Counted from the stretch's first letter, positions 1-11,072 are shown. The stretch: DNA of 64,000 bases from Mycobacterium sp. URHB0044 (GCF_000620625.1 NZ_JIAW01000009.1:62001-126000); one strand, 5' to 3'. The notes: generated by a model from the sequence alone, not told the origin. Translations and numbers: made by a program.

Positions 1-384
1 GGCGGAGCGGACCTGGCAGCGATCGCGGGTTTCGTGGCGCAGGCCGCCGTGCGGCGTACGCCGGTGCTGCTCGACGGTGTGGTGGTGACGGCGGCCGCCC
101 TGGTGGCCGACCGGATGGCACCGGGTGCACGGGCGTGGTGGCAGGCCGGTCACCGGTCCACCGAGCCCGCACACACGCTGGCCCTGCAGCGGCTGGCGCT
201 CGAGCCGATCGTCGACCTCGGCATGCGTCTCGGTGAGGGCACCGGCGCGGTGATTGCTCTGCCGGTGCTGCGCGCGGCGGTGGCGACGCTGGCCTCGATG
301 GCCACCTTTGGCGAAGCGAGCGTCACGGACCGCGTGTCCGATCCGGGACCTTCTCCCGTCGCTCCGCTCGCCCCACCGTCGTGA
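1..384 (+). CDS. cobT: CobT, nicotinate-nucleotide--dimethylbenzimidazole phosphoribosyltransferase (C-terminal part)
   Basis: This is the 3' part of a gene that begins before the window; the frame is open from the first base to the TGA at 382-384. The visible 127 residues carry the family C-terminal region, including the HRSTEPAH segment and a glycine-rich LGEGTGA segment typical of CobT. The enzyme makes alpha-ribazole phosphate from nicotinate mononucleotide and dimethylbenzimidazole for the lower ligand of cobalamin. Its stop overlaps the start of cobS by 4 bp (GTGA), so the two are probably translated together. The tail after about residue 100 is proline-rich and poorly conserved. Confidence 0.9.
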   Translation, partial: GGADLAAIAGFVAQAAVRRTPVLLDGVVVTAAALVADRMAPGARAWWQAGHRSTEPAHTLALQRLALEPIVDLGMRLGEGTGAVIALPVLRAAVATLASMATFGEASVTDRVSDPGPSPVAPLAPPS

Positions 385-1106
385 TCGGTTCGCTCACTTC
401 GGCTTTCGGCTTCGGCACCGTGCTGCCGGTGCGCTCTGGGCAGCCGTTCGGACGTGGCGCCCTGACGGCGTTGCCGGTGGTAGGGATCGCCCTCGGCGGC
501 CTGGCCGCGGGGACGGTGTGGGTGGCCGCCAAGGCGTTCGGCGAGCACAACCCGCTGACGGGCATCCTCGCGGTGGCCGTGCTGCTGATCGTCACCCGTG
601 GACTGCACGTCGACGGGCTGGCGGACACCGCGGACGGGCTCGGGTGCTACGGACCTCCCGAACGCGCCCTCGCGGTCATGCGCGACGGAACGGCAGGCCC
701 ATTCGGCGTCGCGGCGGTAGTGGTCACCATCGTCGTTCAGGGCATGGCGTTCGCCACGATGAGCGTCGCCGCCATCGTCGTCAGTGTCGCCGCGGGCAGG
801 GTGGCGGCCGTCGTAGCGTGCCGTCGATCGGTCCCAGCCGCCGCCGGCAGCTCGCTCGGCGCCGCGGTGGCGGGTACGCAGCCGGCCTGGGTCGTGGCCG
901 GCTGGATCGTCGCCGCCGCGGGGACGGGCGTGGTCGCGACGCCGCGACCCTGGCAAGGCCCGCTCGCGGTGCTGGTCGCATTGGCGGTCGGCACCCTGCT
1001 CGTCGCCCATTGCGTCCGACGGTTCGGCGGAGTGACCGGCGACGTGCTGGGTGCAGCGGTAGAGGTGACGACCACCGTGGCCGCGCTGGGCCTGGCGGTC
1101 CGTTAA
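381..1106 (+). CDS. cobS: CobS, adenosylcobinamide-GDP ribazoletransferase
   Basis: A 241-residue hydrophobic, multi-pass membrane protein that joins alpha-ribazole to adenosylcobinamide-GDP, the last assembly step of cobalamin. Near residues 75-85 it has the acidic [13 protein letters not shown] motif, a hallmark of CobS and a likely Mg2+-binding site. The GTG start overlaps the cobT stop in GTGA, which fixes the start. The cobT-cobS pair makes one functional unit. The TAA stop shares bases with the stop of the convergent ilvE gene. Confidence 0.95.
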   Translation: MIGSLTSAFGFGTVLPVRSGQPFGRGALTALPVVGIALGGLAAGTVWVAAKAFGEHNPLTGILAVAVLLIVTRGLHVDGLADTADGLGCYGPPERALAVMRDGTAGPFGVAAVVVTIVVQGMAFATMSVAAIVVSVAAGRVAAVVACRRSVPAAAGSSLGAAVAGTQPAWVVAGWIVAAAGTGVVATPRPWQGPLAVLVALAVGTLLVAHCVRRFGGVTGDVLGAAVEVTTTVAALGLAVR

Positions 1107-2209
1107 CCCAGTCGGGTCATCCAGCCGTGGGTGTCGGCGAACGTGCCGCGCTGAATGCCGGTCAACGTGTCGCGCAACGCCATGGTGACCTCGCCCGGCT
1201 CGCCGTCGGCGATGGTGAACTCCCCGTCACCGAACTTCACGTGTGACACGGGGGTGATGACCGCGGCGGTGCCGCACGCGAACACCTCGGTGATCTCGTT
1301 CGCCGCTGCCTTCTTCTGCCATTCGTCGACGTCGATCTTGCGCTCCTCGACGGCGAACCCCCCGTCGGTAGCCAACTGCAGCAACGAGTCCCGCGTGATG
1401 CCGGGCAGCAGCGAACCACTCAGCTCCGGTGTGACCAACCGTGCCGAGCCGCCGCTGCCGAAGACGAAGAACAGGTTCATGCCGCCCATCTCCTCGACGT
1501 AGCGGCGTTCGATGGCGTCCAGCCACACCACCTGATCGCACCCGTTGTCGGCAGCCTCGGCCTGCGCCAGCAGCGACGCCGCGTAATTCCCGCCGAACTT
1601 CGCCGCTCCCGTGCCGCCCGGGCTGGCCCGGACGTACTCGGTGGACAGCCACACGCTGACCGGCTTGATGCCGCGCGGGAAGTACGCGCCTGCCGGAGAA
1701 GCGATGACCATGTAGCGGTACTGCGTCGCGGGGCGCACGCCGAGCCCGGGTTCGGTGGCAAAGATGAACGGGCGCAGGTAGAGCGACTCCTCGCCGCCCG
1801 CGGCGGGCACCCAATCGCCGTCGACCGCGATCAGCTGACGCAACGACTCGATGAACAGTTCCTCGGGGAGCTCCGGAATGGCGATCCGATGCGCCGAGGT
1901 ACGCAGCCGCGCCGCGTTGGCCTCGGGGCGGAACGACACGATGGACCCGTCGGCCCAGCGGTAGGCCTTGAGCCCCTCGAAGACCTCCTGCGCGTAGTGC
2001 AGCACGATCGCGGACGGATCCAACTCGATCGGGCCGTACGGGAGCACCTTGGCGTCGTGCCAGCCGCGACCTTCGGTGTAGTCGACCGACACCATGTGAT
2101 CGGTGTGGAACCGTCCGAAACCCGGGTTGCGCAGGATGTCGGCACGTACCTCGTCGCTTGCCGGAGTCGCGTTACGGGCAAGCGTGAACTCGAGGGGACC
2201 GTCGGTCAT
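1103..2209 (-). CDS. ilvE: IlvE, branched-chain amino acid aminotransferase
   Basis: A 368-residue fold-type IV PLP enzyme, the usual length for the mycobacterial protein. It transfers the amino group between leucine, isoleucine or valine and 2-oxoglutarate. The PLP lysine is K204 in the [10 protein letters not shown] motif. The [10 protein letters not shown] segment near residue 75 and the C-terminal [12 protein letters not shown] segment are also characteristic. It lies 22 bp downstream of gcvT on the same strand and could be cotranscribed. Its stop overlaps that of cobS, which is convergent. Confidence 0.96.
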   Translation of the reverse strand: MTDGPLEFTLARNATPASDEVRADILRNPGFGRFHTDHMVSVDYTEGRGWHDAKVLPYGPIELDPSAIVLHYAQEVFEGLKAYRWADGSIVSFRPEANAARLRTSAHRIAIPELPEELFIESLRQLIAVDGDWVPAAGGEESLYLRPFIFATEPGLGVRPATQYRYMVIASPAGAYFPRGIKPVSVWLSTEYVRASPGGTGAAKFGGNYAASLLAQAEAADNGCDQVVWLDAIERRYVEEMGGMNLFFVFGSGGSARLVTPELSGSLLPGITRDSLLQLATDGGFAVEERKIDVDEWQKKAAANEITEVFACGTAAVITPVSHVKFGDGEFTIADGEPGEVTMALRDTLTGIQRGTFADTHGWMTRLG

Positions 2210-2231
2210 GTGCCAATTGTATAACTCCTGA

Positions 2232-3329
2232 CTAGCGAGTTTTGGCCTCCACGAACGGCAGCGCCACCACGTCGCATTCGAGCGCCCTGCCGCGCACGTC
2301 GACGGTCACCCGGCGTCCCTCGTCGACGCCGGCATCGACGTCGATCAGCGCCAGCGCGATGCCCAGTTTCAGTGTTGGAGAGAACGTTCCCGACGTCGTC
2401 ACGCCAACCGGAACGCCGTCGGCCAGCACCGTCATGTCCGCGCGCAGCACTCCCCTGCCTGCCGCCCGCAGTCCGCGCAGCAATCGGCGCGGACCCGTCT
2501 GCTTCTCGGCCAGCAGCGCGTCCCGGCCCCAGAACGCGTCCTTGCGCCATCCGATCGCCCAGCCACAACGGGCCTGCAGCGGCGAGATGTCGAGCGACAG
2601 TTCGTGTCCGTGCAGCGGATAGCCCATCTCCGTGCGCAGCGTGTCGCGCGCGCCGAGCCCGGCAGGCTGCCCGCCCGCGGCGGTGACCGCATCGACCAGC
2701 GCGTCGAACACCACCTCCGCGCGATCCCACGTCGGCAATAGCTCGTAGCCGTGTTCGCCGGTGTAGCCGGTGCGGCACACGCGGACCGGGACGCCGGAGA
2801 ACTCCGCGTCGGCATAGCCCATGTAGTCCATGTCGGTCGGCAGCCCCAGCTGGGCCACCACGTCGGCTGACTTCGGCCCCTGCACGGCCAGCACGGCGTA
2901 CGAGCGGTGCTCGTCGGTGACGGTCAATCCGGCAGGCGCCCGCTCGGTCAGCGCAGCGACGACGGCCGGGGTGTTGGCGGCGTTGGGTACCAGGAAGACC
3001 TCGTCGTCGGATACGTAATACGCGATCAGGTCGTCGATCACGCCACCGGAATCGTTGCAGCACAACGTGTATTGCGCCTTGCCCGGCCCGATCCGACCCA
3101 GATCGTTGGTAAGTGCCGAGTTGACGTACTCCGCCGCGCCGGGCCCGCGCACCAGTGCCTTGCCCAGGTGGCTGACGTCGAACAGTCCGACGGCGCTGCG
3201 CGTCGCGTTGTGCTCGCTGACGGTTCCGGCATAGGAGACCGGCATGAGCCAACCGGAGAATTCGGCGAAACTGGCCCCGAGATCGCGGTGGCGGTCCTCC
3301 AGCGGACCCTTCAACAGGTTGTCACTCAC
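2232..3329 (-). CDS. gcvT: GcvT, aminomethyltransferase (glycine cleavage T protein)
   Basis: A 365-residue protein with the GcvT N-terminal folate-binding domain and the C-terminal barrel domain. The N-terminal LFDVSHLGK segment, the YTGEHGYEL segment and [19 protein letters not shown] are diagnostic. It transfers the methylene group from the lipoyl arm of GcvH to tetrahydrofolate. The other glycine-cleavage genes are not nearby. The gene is divergent from pepB with only 24 bp between start codons, which leaves no room for a glycine riboswitch. Confidence 0.95.
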   Translation of the reverse strand: MSDNLLKGPLEDRHRDLGASFAEFSGWLMPVSYAGTVSEHNATRSAVGLFDVSHLGKALVRGPGAAEYVNSALTNDLGRIGPGKAQYTLCCNDSGGVIDDLIAYYVSDDEVFLVPNAANTPAVVAALTERAPAGLTVTDEHRSYAVLAVQGPKSADVVAQLGLPTDMDYMGYADAEFSGVPVRVCRTGYTGEHGYELLPTWDRAEVVFDALVDAVTAAGGQPAGLGARDTLRTEMGYPLHGHELSLDISPLQARCGWAIGWRKDAFWGRDALLAEKQTGPRRLLRGLRAAGRGVLRADMTVLADGVPVGVTTSGTFSPTLKLGIALALIDVDAGVDEGRRVTVDVRGRALECDVVALPFVEAKTR

Positions 3330-3353
3330 GCTGCCAGACTAGGGTGAATCCCC

Positions 3354-4868
3354 GTGAGCACCCCTCCCGGCTACCAGTCCCCCGCCGTCACCGTGTCCGC
3401 CACACTGCCCAAGCGCGGCCTGCGCAAGGCGGTGTTGATCGTTCCCGTGGTCACCGGTGACGACGACACCGCGACGGTCGTTCTGAGCCCGTCCCTCGAC
3501 GCCGAGGCCGTCGGCGAGATCGAGGGGGCCCTGCGGGCGCTCGGCGCCAAGGGCGGGACCGAACAGGCGACCCGGGTGCTCGCGCCGTCCCTGCCGGTGT
3601 CCAGCGTGCTGGCGATCGGCCTCGGCAAGGCGCGTGACGACTGGCCCGCCGACGTGATCCGTCGCGCCGCGGGCGTCGCTGCTCGCTCGCTGAACGGCAC
3701 CGAGGCGGTCGTCACGACGTTGTCCGAACTGGATCTCGAGGCCACGATCGAGGGACTGATCCTCGGCGCCTACCGGTTCACGGACTTCCGCAGCGCCAAG
3801 ACCGCACCCAAGGAACCGGGGCTGTCCACCATCACCGCCCTGTCCGGTGAGAAGGGGGCCAAGGCCACGGCGGCGCGCGCAACCGACATCGCCGCGGCGG
3901 TCGCCACTGCCCGCGACCTCGTCAACACCCCGCCCAGCCACCTGTTCCCCGCCGAATTTGCCAGTCGTGCAAAGGCATTGGGCGAGTCGGCCGGCCTGGA
4001 GATCGAAGTACTCGACGACAAGGCGTTGGAGAAGGCCGGCTACGGCGGAGTCGTTGGCGTCGGCAAGGGATCGTCGCGTCCGCCCCGACTGGTCCGGCTG
4101 ACCCACCGGGCCAAGGGCAGGTCGAAGAAGACCAAGAAGGTGGCGCTGGTCGGCAAGGGCATCACGTTCGACACGGGCGGCATCTCGATCAAGCCGGCCG
4201 CCAACATGCACCAGATGACGTCGGACATGGGTGGCGCCGCCGCGGTCATCGCCACCGTCGTGTTGGCCGCCAAACAGGACCTGCCGATCGACGTCGTCGC
4301 CACCGTCCCGATGGCCGAGAACATGCCGTCATCGACTGCGCAGCGGCCCGGCGACGTGCTCACCCAGTACGGGGGCATCACCGTCGAGGTGCTCAACACC
4401 GACGCCGAGGGCCGGTTGATTCTGGCCGACGCCATCGTGCGGGCCTGCGAGGACGATCCCGACTACCTCATCGAGACCTCGACGCTGACGGGTGCGCAGA
4501 CCGTGGCACTGGGCGGCCGCACACCGGGCGTGATGGGAAGCGACGAATTTCGCGATCGTGTCGCGGCGCTGTCGCAGAGCGTCGGCGAGAACGCCTGGCC
4601 GATGCCGCTGCCCGAAGAACTCAAGGACGACCTGAAGTCGACGGTCGCCGACCTCGCCAACGTCAGCGGTTCCCGGTACGCGGGCATGCTCGTCGCCGGT
4701 GTCTATCTGCGTGAGTTCGTCGCAGACGGCGTGCAGTGGGCGCACATCGACGTCGCAGGCCCGTCGTACAACACCGGCGGACCGTGGGGCTACACCGGCA
4801 AGGGCGGTACAGGTGTGCCCACGCGCACCATGTTCGCGGTCCTCGAGGACATCGCAGAAAACGGCTAG
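3354..4868 (+). CDS. pepB: PepB/PepA-type leucyl aminopeptidase (M17)
   Basis: A 504-residue cytosolic M17 metallo-aminopeptidase that removes N-terminal residues from peptides. The variable N-terminal domain covers about residues 1-170 and the catalytic domain follows. The signature NTDAEGRL starts at residue 348, and [16 protein letters not shown] supplies the lysine and metal ligands. The GTG start is the first in-frame start after the gcvT divergence point. It converges with the short gene at 4884-5237. Confidence 0.94.
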   Translation: MSTPPGYQSPAVTVSATLPKRGLRKAVLIVPVVTGDDDTATVVLSPSLDAEAVGEIEGALRALGAKGGTEQATRVLAPSLPVSSVLAIGLGKARDDWPADVIRRAAGVAARSLNGTEAVVTTLSELDLEATIEGLILGAYRFTDFRSAKTAPKEPGLSTITALSGEKGAKATAARATDIAAAVATARDLVNTPPSHLFPAEFASRAKALGESAGLEIEVLDDKALEKAGYGGVVGVGKGSSRPPRLVRLTHRAKGRSKKTKKVALVGKGITFDTGGISIKPAANMHQMTSDMGGAAAVIATVVLAAKQDLPIDVVATVPMAENMPSSTAQRPGDVLTQYGGITVEVLNTDAEGRLILADAIVRACEDDPDYLIETSTLTGAQTVALGGRTPGVMGSDEFRDRVAALSQSVGENAWPMPLPEELKDDLKSTVADLANVSGSRYAGMLVAGVYLREFVADGVQWAHIDVAGPSYNTGGPWGYTGKGGTGVPTRTMFAVLEDIAENG

Positions 4869-4883
4869 CCGGCGGGAGAGCGG

Positions 4884-5237
4884 TCAGCCCTCTTCGAGTT
4901 CGCGGCGCCTCTCGCGGTCGCGCAGAATGCGCCGGCGCGCGTCGTAGTCGCGCATCCGTTGCGGGTAACCCACCTTCTGCACGTCGTAGACGGGGATGTT
5001 GAGTCGGTCACTGAGGCGGCGGGCACCGGAGTCGCCGCCCGCGCGGCGACGGGTCCATTCGCCGTCCGCGGCGACCAGCACGACGGTGACTTCGGTGACG
5101 GTGGTCTTGGGTTCGACGAACGCCTCGACGCCCTGATGCTCGGCGACCCACTGGCGCAGGTACTTCAGGTCGGCGGCGGGATCGCGGCCGTCGGCGCGCA
5201 CGGAACCACGGCCGCGAAACCTGTCCAACAGTCCCAC
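4884..5237 (-). CDS. Conserved mycobacterial protein of unknown function (117 aa)
   Basis: A 117-residue basic protein. I place the start at a GTG (VGLLDRF) rather than at the longest frame (to 5366), because a purine-rich GGAGGG lies 13-14 bases upstream and the extra N-terminal residues are low complexity. It has a short beta-rich core (TEVTVVLVAADGEWTRR) and a highly charged, probably helical C-terminus (RRRILRDRERRRELEEG). It sits between pepB and dlaT, as a similar small protein does in other mycobacteria. No function can be assigned. Confidence 0.7.
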   Translation of the reverse strand: MGLLDRFRGRGSVRADGRDPAADLKYLRQWVAEHQGVEAFVEPKTTVTEVTVVLVAADGEWTRRRAGGDSGARRLSDRLNIPVYDVQKVGYPQRMRDYDARRRILRDRERRRELEEG

Positions 5238-5405
5238 TCGACCTGGCTCCCTCCGGCGTGTTTCCGAGCTGGGGTCAGCACCACCACTTTCGATAGTGCC
5301 AGAGCAATGGATAGATCGGTCTGCGGCGACCGCCGCGCGAGGACGTGACAGGATGGGTGCCGACATTCGGTAGGGACGAACGACCGTTCGAGGGAGTCAA
5401 CACAC

Positions 5406-7202
5406 ATGGCCATCTCCGTCCAGATGCCCGCACTCGGTGAGAGCGTCACGGAAGGGACAGTCACCCGGTGGCTGAAGCAGGAGGGCGACACCGTCGAAGT
5501 CGACGAGCCCCTGCTGGAAGTCTCGACCGACAAGGTCGACACCGAGATCCCGTCGCCCGCCGCCGGTGTGCTGACCAAGATCATCGCCCAGGAGGACGAC
5601 ACCGTCGAGGTTGGCGGCGACCTGGCGACGATCGGTGAGGCCGGCGAAGGCGGCGGCGATGCCCCTGCCGCGGAGGCGGAATCAGAACCCGAGCCCGAAC
5701 CGGAACCCGAGAAGCAGCCGGAGCCCGAGCCCGAGCAGGAAGCGGAGCCGGAACCGGAGCCCGAGGGTGCACCGGCGCCCGCCGCCGAGGGTGGCGGGGA
5801 CGCCACGCCGGTGCTGATGCCGGAGCTGGGTGAGTCGGTCACCGAGGGCACCGTCACGCGCTGGCTCAAGAAGGTCGGCGACAGCGTCGAGGTCGACGAT
5901 CCACTGGTCGAGGTATCGACCGACAAGGTCGACACCGAGATCCCGTCACCGGTGGCGGGCACCTTGGTGTCGATCACCGCCGAGGAGGACGACACCGTCG
6001 CGGTCGGCGGCGAACTTGCCAAGATCGGCGCAGCGGGCGCCGCCCCCGCAGCCAAGCCGGAACCGAAGCCGGAACCCAAGCCGGAGCCGAAGGCCGAACC
6101 CAAGCCGGAACCGAAACCCGAACCCAAGTCCGAACCGGCGCCGGAACCCAAGCCGGAACCAAAGCCCGAACCCAAGCCTGAGCCCAAGCCCGAACCGAAG
6201 CCTCAGCCCGCTGCGCCCGCCGCGCAGGCAGCATCGGAGTCGGCCAGCACCGACGGCAGCCCCTACGTCACCCCGCTGGTCCGAAAGTTGGCCGTGGAGA
6301 ACGGCATCGACCTGGCATCGGTCAAGGGCACCGGCGTCGGCGGCCGCATCCGCAAGCAGGACGTGCTGGCGGCAGCGGAGGCCAAGAAGGCCCCACCCGC
6401 CGCGGCTCCGGCGGCTCCTGCGGCTGCTGCATCGGCGCCCGCCAAGGCCGCTGCGACTCCCGCACCCGCGCTCGCGCACCTGCGTGGGACCACGCAGAAG
6501 GCCAACCGGATCCGCCAGATCACGGCCAAGAAGACGCGTGAATCCCTGCAGACCACAGCGCAGTTGACGCAGACCCACGAGGTCGATCTCACGAAGATCG
6601 TCGCGCTGCGGGCACGGGCCAAGGCGAGCTTCGCCGAGCGCGAGGGCGTCAACCTGACGTTCCTGCCGTTCTTCGCCGTGGCGGTCGTCGATGCGCTCAA
6701 GGCGCATCCGAACGTGAACGCCAGCTACAACGAGGACACCAAGGAGATCACCTACTACGACGCCGAGCACCTCGGCTTCGCGGTCGACACCGACCAGGGT
6801 CTGCTCTCCCCCGTCGTGCACAACGCGGGCGACCTGTCCCTGGCTGGCCTGGCCCGGGCGATCGCCGACATCGCGGCGCGTGCCCGGTCGGGCAACCTCA
6901 AGCCCGACGAATTGTCCGGTGGCACCTTCACCATCACCAACATCGGCAGTCAGGGCGCGTTGTTCGACACACCGATCCTGGTGCCGCCGCAGGCGGCGAT
7001 GCTCGGGACCGGCGCGATCGTCAAGCGGCCGCGCGTAGTGGTGGACGAGAACGGCAACGAGTCGATCGGCGTGCGGTCGGTGTGCTACCTGCCGCTGACC
7101 TACGATCACCGGCTGATCGACGGTGCGGACGCGGGACGTTTCCTGACCACCATCAAGCGGCGCCTCGAAGAGGCGGCGTTCGACGCCGACCTGGGCCTGT
7201 AA
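5406..7202 (+). CDS. dlaT: DlaT (SucB-like), dihydrolipoamide acyltransferase E2 of 2-oxoacid dehydrogenase
   Basis: A 598-residue E2 subunit. It has two lipoyl domains (residues 1-78 and 134-212) with lipoylation sites at K43 and K174, both in the [12 protein letters not shown] context. A peripheral-subunit-binding domain lies near 286-322 and the catalytic acyltransferase domain follows. The active-site DHRLIDG motif has its histidine at residue 568. Long acidic-proline and Lys-Pro-Glu-Pro linkers separate the domains. In mycobacteria this E2 serves pyruvate dehydrogenase and the peroxynitrite reductase complex. The GAGGGAG ribosome site about 9 bases before the ATG supports the start. It leads a run of genes that includes lipB and lipA, which lipoylate it. 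Confidence 0.95.
   Translation: MAISVQMPALGESVTEGTVTRWLKQEGDTVEVDEPLLEVSTDKVDTEIPSPAAGVLTKIIAQEDDTVEVGGDLATIGEAGEGGGDAPAAEAESEPEPEPEPEKQPEPEPEQEAEPEPEPEGAPAPAAEGGGDATPVLMPELGESVTEGTVTRWLKKVGDSVEVDDPLVEVSTDKVDTEIPSPVAGTLVSITAEEDDTVAVGGELAKIGAAGAAPAAKPEPKPEPKPEPKAEPKPEPKPEPKSEPAPEPKPEPKPEPKPEPKPEPKPQPAAPAAQAASESASTDGSPYVTPLVRKLAVENGIDLASVKGTGVGGRIRKQDVLAAAEAKKAPPAAAPAAPAAAASAPAKAAATPAPALAHLRGTTQKANRIRQITAKKTRESLQTTAQLTQTHEVDLTKIVALRARAKASFAEREGVNLTFLPFFAVAVVDALKAHPNVNASYNEDTKEITYYDAEHLGFAVDTDQGLLSPVVHNAGDLSLAGLARAIADIAARARSGNLKPDELSGGTFTITNIGSQGALFDTPILVPPQAAMLGTGAIVKRPRVVVDENGNESIGVRSVCYLPLTYDHRLIDGADAGRFLTTIKRRLEEAAFDADLGL
5689..6210 (+). repeat. Low-complexity EPEP and KPEP linker repeats inside dlaT
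   Basis: Two repeat-rich stretches encode interdomain linkers of DlaT. Bases 5689-5763 encode Glu-Pro dipeptides, and about 6052-6210 encode a series of Lys-Pro-Glu-Pro units, with about fifteen lysine/glutamate-proline pairs. Such linkers let the lipoyl arms swing. The DNA repeats make copy number prone to slippage. Confidence 0.85.
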
Positions 7203-7212
7203 AGACGGCACT

Positions 7213-8121
7213 GTGCCCAATTCCGTGATAGCGATCGCGGGTTCGTCGGGACTGATCGGCTCCGCGTTGACGTCTGCACTGCGTGCGGCGGACCACCGCG
7301 TGATGCGGATCGTCCGGCGGGCACCGTCGAGCGCCGACGAGGTGTACTGGAATCCCGACACGGGCGAGTTCGACCCGGACACCGTGCGCGGCGTCGACGC
7401 CGTGGTGAATCTCTGCGGCGTCGGCGTCGGGGCCAAGCGGTGGTCGGGCGCGTTCAAGCAGAGCCTGCGCGACAGCCGCATCGGCCCCACGGAGGTGCTG
7501 TCGAACGCCGTCGTCGACGCGGGTGTGCCCGCGCTGATCAACGCCAGCGCAGTCGGTTTCTACGGCGACACCCGCGGCCACGTCGTCGACGAGACCGCAC
7601 CGCCGGGACGCGGCTTCCTCGCCGGGCTCTGCGAGGACTGGGAGGCGGCCACGGAGCCGGCACAGCAGTCGGGCACGCGTGTGGTCCTGCTGCGCACCGG
7701 TCTGGTGTTGGCCGCGGCCGGTGGCATGCTCAGCCGCATCAAACCCTTGTTCGCGCTGGGCCTGGGCGCCCGGCTGGGCAACGGCAAGCAGTACATCCCG
7801 TGGATCAGCCTCGAAGACGAGGTGCGGGCGTTGCTGTTCACCATCGGTCACGACGACATCGCAGGCCCGGTGAACCTGACCGGGCCGGCGCCGGTGACCA
7901 ACGCGGAGTTCACCGCCGCGCTGGGACGAGCGGTGAACCGTCCGACCGCGTTGCTCGTGCCGGGGTTCGCGCTTCGCACGCTGTTCGGCGAATTCGCCGA
8001 CGAAGGTCTGCTCGGCGGCCAACGGGCGATCCCGGCCGTACTCGAGCGGGCCGGTTTCGAGTTCCACCACAACACCATCCGCGAGGCACTGGCCTACGCC
8101 ACCGCACCGAAGGACACGTGA
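7213..8121 (+). CDS. TIGR01777-type NAD(P)-binding epimerase-family protein
   Basis: A 302-residue atypical short-chain dehydrogenase. The nucleotide-binding [10 protein letters not shown] motif lies near residues 9-18, and the family DUF1731 tail is at the C-terminus ([25 protein letters not shown]). The substrate is not known for this family. It starts with GTG 10 bp after the dlaT stop and ends in a GTGA overlap with lipB, so it is part of the dlaT-lip transcription unit in which this gene is conserved. Confidence 0.85.
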   Translation: MPNSVIAIAGSSGLIGSALTSALRAADHRVMRIVRRAPSSADEVYWNPDTGEFDPDTVRGVDAVVNLCGVGVGAKRWSGAFKQSLRDSRIGPTEVLSNAVVDAGVPALINASAVGFYGDTRGHVVDETAPPGRGFLAGLCEDWEAATEPAQQSGTRVVLLRTGLVLAAAGGMLSRIKPLFALGLGARLGNGKQYIPWISLEDEVRALLFTIGHDDIAGPVNLTGPAPVTNAEFTAALGRAVNRPTALLVPGFALRTLFGEFADEGLLGGQRAIPAVLERAGFEFHHNTIREALAYATAPKDT

Positions 8122-8819
8122 CGCCGAGTACCGTTGAACCCGTGGCGGAATCATCGGTCCGGTCGGCGCACACGCCGCTGGACGTGCGGAGGTTGGGCAC
8201 CCTCGACTACTCCAGCGCCTGGGCGTTGCAGCGCGAGCTGGCCGAGACGCGCATCGCTGGTGGCCCCGACACCTTGCTCCTGCTCGAGCATCCGTCGGTG
8301 TACACGGCGGGCAAGCGCACTGAGCCGCACGAACGACCCGTCGGCGGTGGGCCGGTCATCGACACCGACCGCGGCGGCAAGATCACCTGGCACGGCCCCG
8401 GTCAGCTGGTTGGCTACCCGATCGTCGGATTGGCCCAGCCGATCGACGTCGTGAAATTCGTTCGCCGCCTTGAGGATTCGCTGATCGCGGTGTGCGCCTC
8501 GGTCGGCCTGCAGACCGGAAGGGTCGAGGGGAGGTCCGGGGTGTGGGTACCGGCCGACGGCACCAGGCCCGCCCGCAAGGTCGGCGCCATCGGCATCCGG
8601 GTCGCTCGCGGGACGACGCTGCACGGCTTCGCCCTGAACTGTGACTGCGACCTCGACGCGTACTCGGCGATCGTGCCGTGCGGAATCTCCGACGCAGGCG
8701 TGACGTCGTTGACCGCCGAGCTGGGCCGCCACGTCGGAGTGAGCGATGTCACCGAGGCGGTCGCCGATGCCGTCTGCGACGCGTTGGACGGTCGGCTGCA
8801 CGTAGCATTGACTTCGTGA
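8118..8819 (+). CDS. lipB: LipB, lipoyl(octanoyl) transferase
   Basis: A 233-residue enzyme that moves octanoyl groups from acyl carrier protein to lipoyl domains, here probably those of DlaT and GcvH. Visible are the [10 protein letters not shown] substrate motif, the catalytic lysine in RKVGAIGIR and the catalytic cysteine in [15 protein letters not shown] chose the GTG at 8118 because AAGGA lies at the right distance and the GTGA overlap suggests coupling. A second in-frame GTG at 8142 gives a 225-residue protein closer to relatives in length and cannot be excluded. Confidence 0.93.
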   Translation: MTPSTVEPVAESSVRSAHTPLDVRRLGTLDYSSAWALQRELAETRIAGGPDTLLLLEHPSVYTAGKRTEPHERPVGGGPVIDTDRGGKITWHGPGQLVGYPIVGLAQPIDVVKFVRRLEDSLIAVCASVGLQTGRVEGRSGVWVPADGTRPARKVGAIGIRVARGTTLHGFALNCDCDLDAYSAIVPCGISDAGVTSLTAELGRHVGVSDVTEAVADAVCDALDGRLHVALTS

Positions 8820-9760
8820 GTATTGCTCCCGACGGTCGCAAGCTGTTGCGCTTGGAGGTCCGCAACGCCGAGGTCCCGATCGAGCGCAAACCGCCGTGGA
8901 TCAAGACCAAGATGCGGACGGGCCCCGAATACAAGGAGCTCAAGGCGCTGGTCCGCCGGGAGGGTCTGCACACGGTCTGCGAAGAGGCCGGCTGCCCCAA
9001 CATCTACGAATGCTGGGAGGACCGCGAGGCCACCTTCCTCATCGGCGGTGAACAGTGCACCCGGCGGTGCGACTTCTGCCAGATCGACACGGGCAAGCCC
9101 GCCGAGCTGGATCGCGACGAGCCGCGGCGGGTCGCCGAAAGCGTGCAGGCGATGGGCCTGCGGTACTCGACCGTGACCGGCGTGGCGCGTGACGACCTGC
9201 CCGACGGCGGCGCGTGGCTGTACGCCGAGACGGTCCGACAGATCAAGGCGCTGAACCCGAACACCGGCGTCGAATTGCTGATCCCCGACTTCAACGGCAT
9301 CCCCGAACAACTCGAGACCGTCTTCGAAACGCGTCCGGAAGTGTTGGCGCACAACGTCGAAACGGTTCCGCGCATCTTCAAGCGGATCCGTCCCGCGTTC
9401 CGCTACCAGCGCAGCCTGGACGTCGTGACCGCCGCCCGCGACTACGGCCTGGTGACGAAGAGCAACCTCATTCTGGGCATGGGCGAGACGCCAGAAGAAG
9501 TGCAAGAGGCCCTGACCGACCTGTACGAGGCGGGCTGCGACATCGTCACCATCACGCAGTATCTGCGGCCGACGGTGCGTCACCACCCCGTCGAGCGGTG
9601 GGTCCGGCCCGAGGAATTCGTCGAGCACGCGAAGTTCGCCGAAGACCTCGGCTTCGCGGGCGTGCTGGCCGGACCGCTGGTGCGTTCCTCGTACCGGGCC
9701 GGTCGGTTGTATGCAGAAGCCGCGCAACTGCGGACGCGCAACAGCCCACCCGTATCCTGA
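8816..9760 (+). CDS. lipA: LipA, lipoyl synthase
   Basis: A 314-residue radical-SAM enzyme that inserts two sulfurs into octanoyl-lipoyl domains. The auxiliary cluster cysteines are C55, C60 and C66 ([12 protein letters not shown]). The radical-SAM CX3CX2C cluster is C81, C85 and C88 (CTRRCDFC). The GTG start overlaps the lipB stop (GTGA at 8816-8819). The longer upstream frame reads through lipB and is not used. Confidence 0.95.
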   Translation: MSIAPDGRKLLRLEVRNAEVPIERKPPWIKTKMRTGPEYKELKALVRREGLHTVCEEAGCPNIYECWEDREATFLIGGEQCTRRCDFCQIDTGKPAELDRDEPRRVAESVQAMGLRYSTVTGVARDDLPDGGAWLYAETVRQIKALNPNTGVELLIPDFNGIPEQLETVFETRPEVLAHNVETVPRIFKRIRPAFRYQRSLDVVTAARDYGLVTKSNLILGMGETPEEVQEALTDLYEAGCDIVTITQYLRPTVRHHPVERWVRPEEFVEHAKFAEDLGFAGVLAGPLVRSSYRAGRLYAEAAQLRTRNSPPVS

Positions 9761-9764
9761 GCTC

Positions 9765-10523
9765 ATGGCGAAATCCAGCAAGCCCGCCGCCAACAATAAG
9801 GCCGCAAAGGCCGAGGCGAAGGCCGCCCGAAAGGCGGCGTCAAAGCAGCGCCGCAGCCAGTTGTGGCAGGCGTTCCAGATGCAGCGCAAGGAAGACAAGC
9901 GGCTACTGCCCTACATGATCGGCGCGTTCGTGCTGATCGTCGCCGCGGCAGTGGTAGCGGGCGTGTTCAGTGGCAGCACCTTCACCATGGTCACGCTGAT
10001 CCCGCTCGGCGTCCTACTGGGCGCCCTGGTGGCGTTCATCATCTTCGGCAGACGTGCGCAGAAGTCCGTGTACAGCAAGGCGGAGGGCCAGACGGGCGCC
10101 GCGGCGTGGGCGCTGGACAACATGCGCGGCAAGTGGCGGGTCACCCCCGGCGTCGCGGCGACCGGACACTTCGATGCGGTGCACCGCGTGATCGGCAGGC
10201 CCGGTGTGATCTTCGTCGGCGAGGGATCGGCGGCGCGGGTCAAACCCCTGCTCGCACAGGAGAAGAAGCGCACCGCGCGCCTGATCGGCGATACCCCGAT
10301 CTACGACATCGTCGTCGGCAACGGCGAGGGTGAGGTGCCGCTGTCCAAGCTCGAGCGCCACCTGACCAAACTGCCGGCCAACATCACCGCCAAGCAGATG
10401 GACGCGCTCGAGTCCAAGCTCGTCGCGCTGGGCTCGCGCGTCGGGCCTGCCGCGATGCCGAAGGGACCGCTGCCTGGCAACGCCAAGATGCGCGGCGTGC
10501 AGCGGACGGTGCGAAGGAAGTAG
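9765..10523 (+). CDS. DUF4191-family membrane protein
   Basis: A 252-residue protein with a very basic, alanine/lysine-rich N-terminus (residues 1-45) and two adjacent transmembrane helices near 53-75 and 80-105. The cytoplasmic C-terminal domain includes the conserved GEGEVPLSKLERHL segment. The family is conserved next to lipA in actinobacteria, but its role is unknown. I start at the ATG of MAKSSK just after lipA. Lysines and glycines at the end suggest nucleic-acid or membrane-surface contact, which is inference only. Confidence 0.85.
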   Translation: MAKSSKPAANNKAAKAEAKAARKAASKQRRSQLWQAFQMQRKEDKRLLPYMIGAFVLIVAAAVVAGVFSGSTFTMVTLIPLGVLLGALVAFIIFGRRAQKSVYSKAEGQTGAAAWALDNMRGKWRVTPGVAATGHFDAVHRVIGRPGVIFVGEGSAARVKPLLAQEKKRTARLIGDTPIYDIVVGNGEGEVPLSKLERHLTKLPANITAKQMDALESKLVALGSRVGPAAMPKGPLPGNAKMRGVQRTVRRK

Positions 10524-10525
10524 CG

Positions 10526-11005
10526 CTATCGAGCGCGCACGACGGCCGTCGCCGTCGCCCGGTCCTGCAATCCCCGCAGGTCCGAGTCGGTGAACAGCGC
10601 CGGTATCACCAGGGCGATCAGCAGGCCCCGGACCACGGCCCTGCCCGTGCCGACGTGTTGACGCCCGTCCACGGGCACGACCATCAGTCCGAACACCAGC
10701 TGACCGGGTGTGAAGCCGAACAGCCGGACCGAGGCAACGCCGAGCACGAACCAGACGATCAGGACCGCCGTCGAGAGCGTCGCCATCGACACGATGCCCA
10801 GCGTCATGCCCAGCGCGGCCAGCCCGTATCCGATCAGCCAGTCGACCATCAGCGCCCCGACGCGACGGCCCATCCGGGCCTGCGACTGGGGCCCGGTCGC
10901 GGGCAGGCCGAGCCGCTCACCGGGATGGTCGTTGGGGCCTTGGGTTTGGTCCCCCGTCTCAGACGGCGGTGGACCGGACAGCCAGGATCCGAAGGTGCGG
11001 GCCAT
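10526..11005 (-). CDS. RDD-family membrane protein
   Basis: A 159-residue membrane protein. It has a proline-rich N-terminus, the RRVGALMVDWLIGYGLA first segment and two further hydrophobic segments. The RDD signature appears as the arginine in RRVGA, the aspartate in VDWL and the C-terminal LQDRATATAVV. The start is the ATG of MARTFGSWLSG. It is divergent from glnA1 with about 118 bp between start codons and converges with the DUF4191 gene. Function unknown; some RDD proteins act as ion antiporters. Confidence 0.8.
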   Translation of the reverse strand: MARTFGSWLSGPPPSETGDQTQGPNDHPGERLGLPATGPQSQARMGRRVGALMVDWLIGYGLAALGMTLGIVSMATLSTAVLIVWFVLGVASVRLFGFTPGQLVFGLMVVPVDGRQHVGTGRAVVRGLLIALVIPALFTDSDLRGLQDRATATAVVRAR

Positions 11006-11034
11006 GCCACAAGCATATGGTCCATGGGCATTGC

Positions 11035-11072
11035 GTAACGTCAGCGCAACATCCGGTTGATGACGGTGCAAC
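11035..11072 (+). promoter_or_regulatory. Candidate GlnR-binding boxes upstream of glnA1
   Basis: GTAAC-N6-GCAAC at 11035-11050 matches the GlnR half-site arrangement GTnAC-N6-GnAAC. The same GCAACATC string recurs exactly 22 bp later (11068-11075), with a degraded partner TTGAT at 11057. The 22-bp phase of two sites is what GlnR operators show. They lie 52-89 bp before the glnA1 start. GlnR control of glnA1 in mycobacteria is established; these exact bases are my assignment. Confidence 0.6.

Noticed and set aside
3330-3353. Glycine riboswitch before gcvT
   Set aside because: Only 24 bp separate gcvT and pepB, far too short.
5946-7541. A 531-codon open frame on the minus strand opposite dlaT
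   Set aside because: It is a shadow of the real gene in high-GC DNA; its translation is a repetitive Arg/Gly/Leu-rich string mirroring the Pro-Glu repeats.
8678-8815. Longer N-terminus for LipA from the upstream GTG
   Set aside because: It lies inside lipB, gives a low-complexity Arg-rich extension, and the GTGA overlap start at 8816 fits the family length.
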